From: a virus | Virus record (IMG/VR): IMGVR_UViG_3300045996_001143 | Coordinates: 1 to 43,265 of that record | DNA: 43,265 nt | Direction: 5' to 3' (one strand) | Part shown: positions 30,019-37,104 of the stretch, one piece after another | How positions within the stretch are numbered: the first letter of the stretch is position 1 | How the letters are laid out: every line of letters starts with the position of its first letter | The notes under the pieces: generated by a model | The model's input: the letters and a program-made list of their open reading frames with translations, nothing else | Told to the model about the DNA's origin: nothing | The model's database searches: none | Position numbers and translations under genes: made by a program

Positions 30019-32418
30019 ATGGCCACAAGGCTTTATGGAGTTGGCACTACAGCCGCTCCAGTGTCCCCTGGCTTTGGCGCATGGACGACCACCACGGGAG
30101 CAGTTAGGCGCTCTCTGGACTTAACTAAGTCAGGGAGTGCTGAGACCCGTTCTGCCGTTGCTGTCACGTCTGGAGCTGGCAATAACGCTCTAGGCTTCCA
30201 GCTTGTCTCTGATCCGCTGAGCGGTGCTCAGACAATTACTGGAACCGTGACCATCGTCACTCGTGGCCGAGAGCTGGCCGGTACGGACAACATTGGTGCT
30301 CGTGTCCGGACAATCAAGGTTTACAGCAATGATGGGAGCACTCTTCGAGGAACACTCCTAGCCCTTGGTAACCACTCGGTCACCACTGAGCTAGGGACTA
30401 CTCTGGCCGGATATCCGGCCGCTAATGCTCAAGCTCTCAGCTCTGTCTCTGCCCAGGACGGAGATCGTATTGTCGTAGAACTGGGCTACGGATTGACCGG
30501 CACCGGAACCACGCCTCAATATGACATGGTCATTGGGGGGACCGGAACTGATCACGCTAACGCTGAGGGAGACACGACAGGAACTATTCCCTGGATTGAG
30601 TTCTCTCAGAATTTAAGCTTCCAGGTTCCGATTGTCACAGGAACAATCAGCTCTAATCTTGAATTCTCAGCCCCGGCTTCTGGAAGTTCAATCAAGCTTG
30701 GAACTTCTAGCTCTGATCTGGGCTTCTCAGGACCGGCTTCTGGCACTAACCATCCAGGCGCAATTACAGGATTGCATGTCTGGCTAGCCGCTGACAGACA
30801 AACGGGCTTGGCTGGGGGAGCGTCAGTCTCCCAATGGGACGATACTTCAGGCCTTATCAATCATGCAATACAAGCAACGTCAACAGCGCAACCTAGCTAC
30901 CAGACAAACGTCATTAACGGTAAGCCCGCAATTCGTTATGACGGTAATGATTACTTATCGATCACTAACACTGATGCACTGGCATTAACTAATAACCGAG
31001 CGGCAATTACCTTTTTCGTTGTTGCCTCGCTGTCCTCGGCAGGAAATGTACTTCGTAACCTCCTGTACTTCTCTACGGCCGCTGCGGACTCTACTCGTGC
31101 CAAACTAAGCCAGCGCACGGCTGGAGTGTGGGGATTATCTGGACGGAGGCTAGATAGTGACGGATTCGTAGCTGTAGAAGGCAGCTCGGCTACTCAAACC
31201 GGCTTCCAGATGTTCTGTGCAGTTTTTGACTGGGCTAATAGTGACGTAACGTTACGTCGTAATGGAGCCATAGAGCTATCCTCAACTGCTTTCCAAACAG
31301 ATGGCAATACTTCTCCTACCGACTCAGGAGCTGTGACAGTCGGGGGCGCAACGGCGTCCACTAGTGAGCCATGGCTTGGGGATATTGCTGAAATTCTGGT
31401 ATATGACCGTGCTTTGTCCAGTGATGAACAAGCCACTATCGAAGCCTATTTAAGTAATAAATATGGGTTAACAAGTGCGGTTACTGGAACAATCAGCTCT
31501 GATCTGGGGTTCTCAGGCCCGGCTTCCGGAGTTCTGGTCAAGCTTGGAACTTCTAGCTCTGATCTTGGTTTCTCGGCCCCTGCCTCCGGAGTTCCGGTCA
31601 AGCTCGGGACGGTCTCTACCAGTTTGGGCTTTTCGGGTTTAGCTTCTGGAATACCGGTCAAGCTCGGGACGGTCTCGACCAATCTAGGATTCTCAGCTCC
31701 GGCCGCTGGTGATTCGATCAAGCTCGGCACGGTCTCGACCAGCCTGGGCTTCTCTGGGCCGGCCACTGGGACCATTGTGGGGGCTCCGGTCACAGGCACG
31801 GCCACGGGGGCTCTGGGCTTCTCTGCTCCTGCTTCCGGCGTGCCTGTCAAGCTCGGGATCAGCTCCGTGGGGCTGGGCTTCTCCGGGCCGGCCTCGGGCT
31901 TCAAGATCGTTCAGGGGTCCTCGACTACCGGGCTCGGCTTCTCCGGGCCGGCCACGGGTTCCAAGATCGTCCAGGGGTCCTCAGTTACCGGCCTGGGATT
32001 CTCTGGGCCGGCCGCTGGCGTGCCGGTCAAGATCGGGACCAGCTCGATCAGCCTGGGCTTCTCAGCTCCGGCAACGGGAACCGTAGTCGGGATCATCACC
32101 GGGACCAGCTCGGCCAATCTGGGCTTCTCAGCTCCGGCCGCTGGCGTGCCTGTCAAGCTCGGGACCAGCTCGATCAGCCTCGGCTTCTCGGCCCCGGCCT
32201 CAGGGGCTGGCACTACTGGAGCACTGGTCACGGGCACGGCCACGGGCCTCCTGGGCTTCCTGGCTGGGGCTGTGGGAACGGTGATCAGTGCGATCCCTCC
32301 CAAGGTCCGGAAATTCCCTGTGACGCTCGGAGCTACGAGATCTTCTAGCTCCGAGCTGGGCTCAGAATCGAGCGGCCAGGCTCTAGGCTCTACCGTGGCA
32401 ACAGCCGAGAGAGGATGA
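30019..32418 (+). CDS. Large tail fibre: 20-residue repeats interrupted by a ConA-like lectin domain
   Basis: A 799-aa protein. Residues 1-205 are a beta-rich N-terminal domain seen in actinophage tail proteins (RTIKVYSNDGSTLRGTLLALG). Residues 208-243 hold two 20-residue units of the type GTSSSDLGFSAPASGVPVKL. Residues 248-489 form a ConA/LamG-like lectin or glucanase fold (GLHVWLAADRQTG, SQWDDTSG, then YDRALSSDEQATIEAYLSNKYG). The repeat then resumes from residue 490 for about 13 units. The lectin segment is AT-richer than the flanks. It is likely a glycan-binding fibre; the repeats probably form a stalk. Confidence 0.85.
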   Translation: MATRLYGVGTTAAPVSPGFGAWTTTTGAVRRSLDLTKSGSAETRSAVAVTSGAGNNALGFQLVSDPLSGAQTITGTVTIVTRGRELAGTDNIGARVRTIKVYSNDGSTLRGTLLALGNHSVTTELGTTLAGYPAANAQALSSVSAQDGDRIVVELGYGLTGTGTTPQYDMVIGGTGTDHANAEGDTTGTIPWIEFSQNLSFQVPIVTGTISSNLEFSAPASGSSIKLGTSSSDLGFSGPASGTNHPGAITGLHVWLAADRQTGLAGGASVSQWDDTSGLINHAIQATSTAQPSYQTNVINGKPAIRYDGNDYLSITNTDALALTNNRAAITFFVVASLSSAGNVLRNLLYFSTAAADSTRAKLSQRTAGVWGLSGRRLDSDGFVAVEGSSATQTGFQMFCAVFDWANSDVTLRRNGAIELSSTAFQTDGNTSPTDSGAVTVGGATASTSEPWLGDIAEILVYDRALSSDEQATIEAYLSNKYGLTSAVTGTISSDLGFSGPASGVLVKLGTSSSDLGFSAPASGVPVKLGTVSTSLGFSGLASGIPVKLGTVSTNLGFSAPAAGDSIKLGTVSTSLGFSGPATGTIVGAPVTGTATGALGFSAPASGVPVKLGISSVGLGFSGPASGFKIVQGSSTTGLGFSGPATGSKIVQGSSVTGLGFSGPAAGVPVKIGTSSISLGFSAPATGTVVGIITGTSSANLGFSAPAAGVPVKLGTSSISLGFSAPASGAGTTGALVTGTATGLLGFLAGAVGTVISAIPPKVRKFPVTLGATRSSSSELGSESSGQALGSTVATAERG
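30640..30747 (+). repeat. First two units of the 20-residue fibre repeat
   Basis: Two 60-bp units, GTISSNLEFSAPASGSSIKL and a partial GTSSSDLGFSGPASG, end abruptly where the lectin domain begins. The same phase resumes at 31486. Confidence 0.85.
31486..32285 (+). repeat. About thirteen 20-residue (60-bp) fibre repeats
   Basis: Consensus GTSSxxLGFSAPASGVPVKL. Three units are lengthened by 2-4 residues (for example TIVGAPVT, TGALVT) and the last is degenerate. The core LGFS-(A/G)-PA is nearly invariant. The DNA units remain similar enough for slippage or recombination. Confidence 0.85.
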
Positions 32419-32723
32419 TCATGTCTTTAGGTCCGTACCGAGTCGGAGACCAGCCGGCCGACCAGATAGCTCTGGTGATCAGCCGAGCTGGGGACGCTGA
32501 CCCCCTCTCGGGCTTCTCAGATGCCACGGTCGAGATGAGACGGCCGGACAGGACTTCCACGAGCTGGGATGCCTCGCTTGAGCTTCCCAGCTCTGTCGTA
32601 TCGGCCTGGCCGTCCAACCCCTTCACACAGTCCGGCCAGTATCGGATTCGAGCTGTCCTGACTGGATCTGGAGGGGTTATCGAGAGGGCCTCCTGGGTCC
32701 GTTTCTGGGTCCGTCCCGCATAG
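32415..32723 (+). CDS. Unknown 102-aa beta-rich tail-region protein
   Basis: Starts at ATG32415 or ATG32421 (ATGATCATG), overlapping the fibre stop. GAGAGAGG precedes it. Beta strands alternate (ADQIALVISRAG, DATVEMRRPD, GQYRIRAVLTG, WVRFWVRPA), suggesting an Ig-like or baseplate upper protein-type domain. It is the last gene of the tail operon and a terminator follows. Function uncertain. Confidence 0.7.
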   Translation: MIMSLGPYRVGDQPADQIALVISRAGDADPLSGFSDATVEMRRPDRTSTSWDASLELPSSVVSAWPSNPFTQSGQYRIRAVLTGSGGVIERASWVRFWVRPA

Positions 32724-32726
32724 TCC

Positions 32727-32780
32727 GGCTGGGCCTCGGCCCCTGTACCCTGGCACGGTCTCCGGGGGCCGGGCTCAGCC
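32727..32780 (+). terminator. Imperfect long hairpin ending the tail operon
   Basis: GGCTGGGCCTCGGCCCC (32727-32743) pairs with GGGGCCGGGCTCAGCC (32765-32780) through about 15 bp with one bulge and one mismatch. It starts 4 nt after the last tail gene and has no T-run. Confidence 0.6.
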
Positions 32781-32798
32781 TCCGATAGAGTGAGGGCC

Positions 32799-32885
32799 AT
32801 GCCTCGCTGGGTAGCAATCGCCTTTGGCGTGCTCTGCATTCTTCTGTCCATCCTGGTGATCCTTCAGATCATTGGGAGTGTCTAG
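32799..32885 (+). CDS. 28-aa single-span membrane peptide
   Basis: GTGAGGG precedes ATG32799. After MPRW the whole peptide is one membrane span (AIAFGVLCILLSILVILQIIG). It lies between the tail-operon terminator and the next small gene. Size and topology would suit a holin-like or envelope peptide. There is no sequence family I can name, so it is tentative. Confidence 0.45.
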   Translation: MPRWVAIAFGVLCILLSILVILQIIGSV

Positions 32886-32905
32886 ACCCGAGAGGGGGTG
32901 AAACT

Positions 32906-33091
32906 ATGAAGAAGAGAACCATGATCAAGACCGGCCTAGCTGGGATTGGTGCGGCTATCGTGCTGGCTCTGCCAGTGATGGCCGGAGCTGAATCGTCCTT
33001 TGGTCCTGGAGCCAGTGACAAGGGTCCTCAGGATGCTGGGGCTCGCTGTCATCCTCCGGGCCAGACCACGGATCGAGCTGAATGCAAGTAG
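32906..33091 (+). CDS. Small secreted peptide with Sec signal and two cysteines
   Basis: A 61-aa precursor. A classic signal peptide (basic KKR start, GLAGIGAAIVLALPVMAGA, AxA-type cleavage after about residue 28) is followed by a 33-residue mature peptide with C48 and C60, which could form one disulfide once exported. GGGGGTG lies upstream of ATG32906. It is the last rightward gene before the convergent terminator. Such a gene is unusual among structural genes and may be a host-modifying (moron) peptide or a lysis accessory. No family recognised. Confidence 0.65.
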   Translation: MKKRTMIKTGLAGIGAAIVLALPVMAGAESSFGPGASDKGPQDAGARCHPPGQTTDRAECK

Positions 33092-33100
33092 CCTGAACAT

Positions 33101-33141
33101 GACAGAGCCCCTCAAGGCTCATACCTTCGAGGGGCTCTGTC
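33101..33141. terminator. Bidirectional terminator between converging operons
   Basis: A perfect 13-bp inverted repeat GACAGAGCCCCTC (33101-33113) / GAGGGGCTCTGTC (33129-33141), extended inward by AAGG/CCTT with one bulged C. It sits between the last rightward gene and the last leftward gene, so it can stop transcription from both sides. No T-run is present. Confidence 0.8.
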
Positions 33142-33162
33142 CAGGGCCGGGATGCCTGACTC

Positions 33163-33435
33163 TTATAACTCTACCTCGGCCCAGTCTATGGCCACACTGG
33201 CCGAATGAATCCGAGCCCCGTCCAGGAAGCCCAGGACTCCTTCCCAGGGCAGAGGGCCGGGAAAGCCAGCCATCCACCACCTACCAGCTATCTTGCTGAT
33301 CACGTAGGTCTTGCTCTTGATGCTGTACCGGCCAGCACGATGGCTCCGAGTGGCTTTGACCATCAGCACGGTCTCATCCGGGAAGGTATCGGCCGGGGCT
33401 GGCTTGGTCTCAGAGTTGACTAGACGGAGGTTCAT
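33163..33435 (-). CDS. Unknown 90-aa protein, last gene of leftward operon
   Basis: A basic, beta-rich small protein with a Trp/Gly-rich C-terminal half (RWWMAGFPGPLPWEGVLGFL). The ATG follows the previous stop by 13 nt with AAGAGAGGA as ribosome site. There is no membrane span or Cys motif. Function unknown. Confidence 0.65.
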   Translation of the reverse strand: MNLRLVNSETKPAPADTFPDETVLMVKATRSHRAGRYSIKSKTYVISKIAGRWWMAGFPGPLPWEGVLGFLDGARIHSASVAIDWAEVEL

Positions 33436-33448
33436 GAGAAGTCCTCTC

Positions 33449-33679
33449 TTATTGAGTTTCCCAAGGGGCTATGGGCCGGTCAGGGTAGCCGTATTCAGGA
33501 CCTTCTGGATATCCAGGGAAAAGCGCTCGGGCTCGGTCAGGGAGGGACAGGAACCACAGCGCGGCTTCCCGGCACTGTTGCTCGAAGTCCGGCCCCAAGG
33601 TCAGAGTAATGACGATCTTGCTCTGACCTCCAGAAGCCGGCTGAGCTTCGATGAAGGCTGGAGGGAGCTGTTCAGCCAT
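33449..33679 (-). CDS. Unknown 76-aa protein
   Basis: Coupled to the previous gene by TGATG. It has strands (KIVITLTLG), then a helix (FEQQCREAALWFLSLPDRARALF), then a Pro/Tyr-rich tail. No family recognised. It is placed downstream of the lysis genes with two other small unknown genes. Confidence 0.6.
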   Translation of the reverse strand: MAEQLPPAFIEAQPASGGQSKIVITLTLGPDFEQQCREAALWFLSLPDRARALFPGYPEGPEYGYPDRPIAPWETQ

Positions 33680-33894
33680 CAGAGAGCCCCAGCCCGATCC
33701 AGGTAGTTCAGGCCCAGTTCCAGGAAGTCCTGCTCGGCCTGGGTAACTTCGGCCTCGATCACTCCAGGAGTGGTCAGTTCAGGGTCCGTCATCGCGGCCC
33801 AGAAGTCAGCCAGGTAAGAGTTCCGCTCGGGGATGGACATGGCCGCTAGCTTGCGGTCTGACTCGGTGAGTGGCATGAGTCCATGGTATGACAT
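33679..33894 (-). CDS. Unknown 71-aa helical protein
   Basis: Starts at minus-strand ATG33894 or, six codons later, ATG33876 (MPLTESDRKLAAM). An 8-bp inverted repeat straddles the first ATG, so the second start may be the real one. It is acidic and helical throughout (ELTTPGVIEAEVTQAEQDFLELGLNYLDRA). Function unknown. Confidence 0.6.
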   Translation of the reverse strand: MSYHGLMPLTESDRKLAAMSIPERNSYLADFWAAMTDPELTTPGVIEAEVTQAEQDFLELGLNYLDRAGAL

Positions 33895-33902
33895 CCATGG
33901 AC
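33879..33902. promoter_or_regulatory. Inverted repeat at a leftward start codon
   Basis: GTCCATGG-TATGACAT-CCATGGAC, a perfect 8-bp dyad with an 8-nt spacer. In the leftward mRNA the first possible ATG would lie in the loop of this hairpin, which could control translation or act as an operator or weak terminator between 33913 and 33876. Confidence 0.45.
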
Positions 33903-33912
33903 AGATCGCAAG

Positions 33913-34797
33913 CTAGAACGGGGTAAATGATGCGTCATCGATGAACAGTGGTCCACCTTCGCCGTAGTGCCCTGCGCCGAAGACCCAGGATCGAGGGGTA
34001 CCGACTGCATAGCTACGGCCAATGTGATGTTGCGATGCTAGCGAGGTCTTCCAAAAGACGCCGTTAAAGTACCAGTCGATCTTATCGCCTTCCCACAAGT
34101 CAGCCCGGATCTCGAACCAAGACCCGGTAGGAAGTACCTTGTACTCCGATGGGCTTAGATACGATCCACCACTAGGCCAGTTCTCAATTCGCAAAGCAGG
34201 CTGACTAGGGTTACCAAGATCGCCAACAGTACATATCGCAATCCACCATTCAGCATTTTGGCGGAAAGGGTCTTGCTCATCTAACTTCCACTGGAAAATG
34301 TTTGCACCGCCAGCCCACTGAAAGCCGGCCTGAGCGTAATACCAACACCGATAGGTGCCATTAATGGAGTTATTAGGCGCAGCCTGCAAATTACGGCCGA
34401 ACACATCGACAATGGTGGTTGAGCCAGCGAATTGGAACTGTTTGTAAACCTTAGAGTGATACAGGTTCGCCAGCCAGGCGGTATGGTCGGTTCTGAACAT
34501 GCCCACACATTGACCGGAATGGGCAGCGAATCCATAATCAGAAGCCAGTACCACGCCGCTCAGGGCTGGATTAGCCTGATCTGGCTCTTCGGCCTGAACG
34601 AACGACCAGTCTTCATAGCCCGAGTATTTGTCTATTCCATTAGAGGGGCCGGACTCAAATTTAGCTGACCAATACGGAATAGGCGGCCGGCGACGACTGG
34701 CGGAAATCGCGCCCTTTAACGGGTTAGTTGCAATTCCTGAAACCACGAGTCCTGCTCCTAATTTTGCCAATTGTCTACGAGAAAGTAAGGAATCCAT
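33913..34797 (-). CDS. Exported jelly-roll protein with twin-arginine signal (polysaccharide lyase-like)
   Basis: A 294-aa precursor. N-terminus SRRQLAKLGAGLVVSG with R7-R8 is a Tat-type signal. The mature part is beta-rich with many aromatic residues: YWSAKFESG at the start, RCWYYAQAGFQWAGG, IFQWKLDEQDPF, EWWIAIC, then WFEIRADLWEGDKIDWYFNGVFWKT. This pattern resembles the concanavalin-like folds of heparin/alginate/glucuronan lyases and related glycan-binding proteins. Catalytic residues cannot be placed by eye. The gene is AT-richer than the endolysin genes beside it and overlaps the preceding gene (TGATG). It might degrade a host surface polymer on release or be a host-benefit gene. Confidence 0.72.
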   Translation of the reverse strand: MDSLLSRRQLAKLGAGLVVSGIATNPLKGAISASRRRPPIPYWSAKFESGPSNGIDKYSGYEDWSFVQAEEPDQANPALSGVVLASDYGFAAHSGQCVGMFRTDHTAWLANLYHSKVYKQFQFAGSTTIVDVFGRNLQAAPNNSINGTYRCWYYAQAGFQWAGGANIFQWKLDEQDPFRQNAEWWIAICTVGDLGNPSQPALRIENWPSGGSYLSPSEYKVLPTGSWFEIRADLWEGDKIDWYFNGVFWKTSLASQHHIGRSYAVGTPRSWVFGAGHYGEGGPLFIDDASFTPF

Positions 34798-34979
34798 CAG
34801 TTATCGCCTCTATGTTCACGCTGGGGATGTTTGTCCGTATAGCAATGCCAGACAGCCGTCCAGCTCGGAGCGTGCTGAGCTTGTCCCCACGGCTGCCAGC
34901 AAGGCAACTCGGGGGGAGGGGAACCGTGGAAGATCGGAGAGCTGGTCACAATTGCGACCAAGACAGCAAGGTTCTTCAT
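34797..34979 (-). CDS. 60-aa peptide with hydrophobic N-terminus, downstream of holin
   Basis: ATG34979 overlaps the holin stop (ATGA), and its stop overlaps the next start (TGATG). N-terminal KNLAVLVAIVTSSPIF could be a signal or short membrane segment. The remainder is polar with Pro, Trp, His and two Cys (C27, C45). Position after a holin would suit a spanin-like or second lysis peptide, but no lipobox is clear. The double overlap is the main support. Confidence 0.5.
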   Translation of the reverse strand: MKNLAVLVAIVTSSPIFHGSPPPELPCWQPWGQAQHAPSWTAVWHCYTDKHPQREHRGDN

Positions 34980-35371
34980 CGTCCATCGTTCCAATCTTCG
35001 CGCTCAGCTCGGGCCTGGATCTCGGAAGGAAAGATCCTGCCAGGGATAGTGTCATCGTCCGGATCGTAATCCTCGGGCTCTTCAGGAGGGACATCCTGAT
35101 TCTCTGCTCTGTCTGCCCAGTGAGGTCCCTCAACTTGGGCCACGTTGGCCGGCGTCACGGCCGGAGTGGTCTTGATCACTACATTAGAGGCAGCGGTCAG
35201 ACCGAAGGCAGCCCCGAAGTACAGAGCTACAGCATTAGCGGCCTTCAGCCAGTCAGGCTGTGGAGCCTCGATAGCTCCAAACCATGTGGCGGCTGAGCCC
35301 AGAAGGACACAGATCACGACGTAGGCCCAGTAGATAACGGCCCGAACCTTGGGAGGAAAAGCTACAGTCAT
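34976..35371 (-). CDS. Holin
   Basis: A 131-aa protein. Two membrane spans: VIYWAYVVICVLLGSAATWFG at about 12-32 and AANAVALYFGAAFGLTAAS at about 44-62. A long acidic tail follows (PPEEPEDYDPDDD). The opening FPPKVRAVIYWAYVVI and the GAAFGLTAAS segment are typical of actinophage holins. Adjacent endolysin genes confirm the context. It would form the membrane lesions that release the lysins. The start overlaps the endopeptidase stop. Confidence 0.85.
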   Translation of the reverse strand: MTVAFPPKVRAVIYWAYVVICVLLGSAATWFGAIEAPQPDWLKAANAVALYFGAAFGLTAASNVVIKTTPAVTPANVAQVEGPHWADRAENQDVPPEEPEDYDPDDDTIPGRIFPSEIQARAEREDWNDGR

Positions 35372-36231
35372 CCTCTGTCCCCTCTGAAGAAGTCGATATT
35401 GACACGCTCGATCACGGTTCCCTTAGCTCCCCGGACCTGGAGCCGGATCTTCCTTGTTCCGCTCGGAGCTTTGCCAGGGTTACGGGTGAACGGAGCATTC
35501 TCCGAGCTGGGAAGCGCAGCCCCTACAGAAGCATGAGCGGTCTGGAGAACCTGTCCCCCTGAAGCCACATCATCCTCTACGATCCGGAACTGGAGAGGAA
35601 GGTTCCCCTTGGTCTTGACGTTTATAGTGCCGGACTTGATTGAGCATGGAGCATTAGCAATAGTGACGTAGCTCAGCTCATTGATCTTGAGATATTGCCA
35701 GACTCCATCAGCCTTGATGGTCTGATCGGTCGATCTCCGGTAAGCCTTGAATGTGTCTGGCAACTCAATAACCCCTTCTGTCTGAGCTAGGTATCTGGTG
35801 AGGGCAATGTCCCAGTCCAGGAGGGCCGGGCCTATTGGTCCAGGCCCGGTAATCGGTCCCTTCCCTAACAGTCCGTTCCGGTATTGGTTCCACTCGTAGT
35901 CCTGGACCTGGGCATCTTCGGAGAGATGTGGACAGCCCTCGGGCCAGCCATGCCCGTGGTCTTGCTCGAAGAACGGACTCCGGTCCTGCATAGCCCAGCC
36001 CAGCATTCTCCAGACCTCCAGAGCCTCCCAGGAGAACTGACCTACATCGATACAGCCTCCCTGGCTGTGAGTGCCGGCCGAGGCCACCACATCAGACCGG
36101 TAGCCCCACTGGAAGACATCGATGCTCTCCCGGATGATGCCTCGCTTGATCATCTCACGTTCTACGTAGGGGAGGGACTTGACAACACAAGAGCATGTCA
36201 GCCCTCCCCGGAACGGGACTCTCTCAGCCAC
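35368..36231 (-). CDS. M15-type peptidoglycan endopeptidase (endolysin)
   Basis: A 287-aa protein from minus-strand GTG36231. The zinc motif AGTHSQGGCID (H55, D62) and DHGHGWPEGCPHL (about 91-102) match M15 / D-Ala-D-Ala carboxypeptidase-type lysins. The C-terminal 140 residues form a separate beta-rich region likely to bind the cell wall (IKSGTINVKTKGNLPLQFRI). It lies between a muramidase and a holin. No strong ribosome site is seen, but its stop-to-start distance of 3 nt from the muramidase supports coupling. Confidence 0.82.
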   Translation of the reverse strand: MAERVPFRGGLTCSCVVKSLPYVEREMIKRGIIRESIDVFQWGYRSDVVASAGTHSQGGCIDVGQFSWEALEVWRMLGWAMQDRSPFFEQDHGHGWPEGCPHLSEDAQVQDYEWNQYRNGLLGKGPITGPGPIGPALLDWDIALTRYLAQTEGVIELPDTFKAYRRSTDQTIKADGVWQYLKINELSYVTIANAPCSIKSGTINVKTKGNLPLQFRIVEDDVASGGQVLQTAHASVGAALPSSENAPFTRNPGKAPSGTRKIRLQVRGAKGTVIERVNIDFFRGDRG

Positions 36232-36234
36232 GAG

Positions 36235-37104
36235 CTAGGAGACTACCGGGAGCCGGAGTGTGGCGTTACTGAGAAGCCGAAGATTGTCCAGGGTCGGACT
36301 GGTCACGGTCAGCTTTCGACTCTCACAGAAACGCCGGTAAGCGGCCTGGGAGATCGGTCCAAACTTGCCGTCTAGCGGTCCTGTGTAGAAGGCAAGCTGA
36401 CGCAGCATGGCCTGAGTCCACCAAGCGTTAAACCCTACCGAGCTGGGATTTTTGATAGCCCAGATCAGCTTTGAGAGGTCCACAGCGGCCCAGCCCCAGA
36501 ACAGCTCCGGATCTCGATTGGCGTAGTCGGAGAGGCTGGCCTGAAGAAGATAGACCCGGTTACGCCGGTTCCGATCAGACGGAGCGTCATTGATCATGAA
36601 AGCATAGGCGGCTTCATACCAGTTACCGAGATTCAGGAGCCGTGCCAGGTTAGGCCAGCTCTCAGGGAAGGCCGGCCCCATGTTCCAGGCTCCAGACATG
36701 ACAGCCATCTGAGCATCGGCCGTCCAGTTCTCCCACTCCGGGAAGTAAGTTGAGACCTTCTTTTCCATAGATGCCGCTGTCCGATCAAACATCCATCGAA
36801 CGACGTTCTGATCAAGAAACAGAGTGGCACTGTCCTTATAGGCATAGCCTCCGGCCGCTGAGATCCCCAGCCCCTTAAGCCGCTCATACTCAGCCGCCAC
36901 TGTGGACTCTCGGACGTAGTTCCCTGACTTGGTACGCCATGGGAGGGACAGGCCAAAGCCGCTCAGACCGTCCCCTGTGTCGATCATGTTTCCCACTCCT
37001 GTAGTAGCAAGGGGAGGATTGTGAGTGTCGAAATAGAGCCAGTTAGTCCAGCCCTCTAGCAGGACCATCTCATCATAGAAACGGTCAGCCGCTGAAGCTC
37101 TCAT
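36235..37104 (-). CDS. GH24-type muramidase with peptidoglycan-binding domain (endolysin)
   Basis: A 289-aa protein. T4-lysozyme-type pattern: E17-G, Y24-x-D26, then T35-G-V-G38, fitting the Glu/Asp/Thr catalytic set of GH24. AVMSGAWNMGPAF further on is also typical. A C-terminal PG_binding_1-like stretch, YTGPLDGKFGPISQAAYRRF, sits at about 242-265. AAGGAGA precedes ATG37104. It is the second cell-wall hydrolase, cutting glycan strands while the neighbouring enzyme cuts peptides. The start lies inside the end of the upstream gene (20-nt overlap). Confidence 0.85.
   Translation of the reverse strand: MRASAADRFYDEMVLLEGWTNWLYFDTHNPPLATTGVGNMIDTGDGLSGFGLSLPWRTKSGNYVRESTVAAEYERLKGLGISAAGGYAYKDSATLFLDQNVVRWMFDRTAASMEKKVSTYFPEWENWTADAQMAVMSGAWNMGPAFPESWPNLARLLNLGNWYEAAYAFMINDAPSDRNRRNRVYLLQASLSDYANRDPELFWGWAAVDLSKLIWAIKNPSSVGFNAWWTQAMLRQLAFYTGPLDGKFGPISQAAYRRFCESRKLTVTSPTLDNLRLLSNATLRLPVVS

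Noticed and set aside
30640-32285. CRISPR-like repeat array
   Set aside because: The 60-bp units are continuous coding repeats with no spacers; they translate to a fibre stalk.
31446-32303. Two leftward frames of 130-152 aa opposite the fibre repeats
   Set aside because: They are Pro/Glu/Ala-rich mirror images of the 20-residue repeats, without ribosome sites, on the wrong strand of a clear gene.
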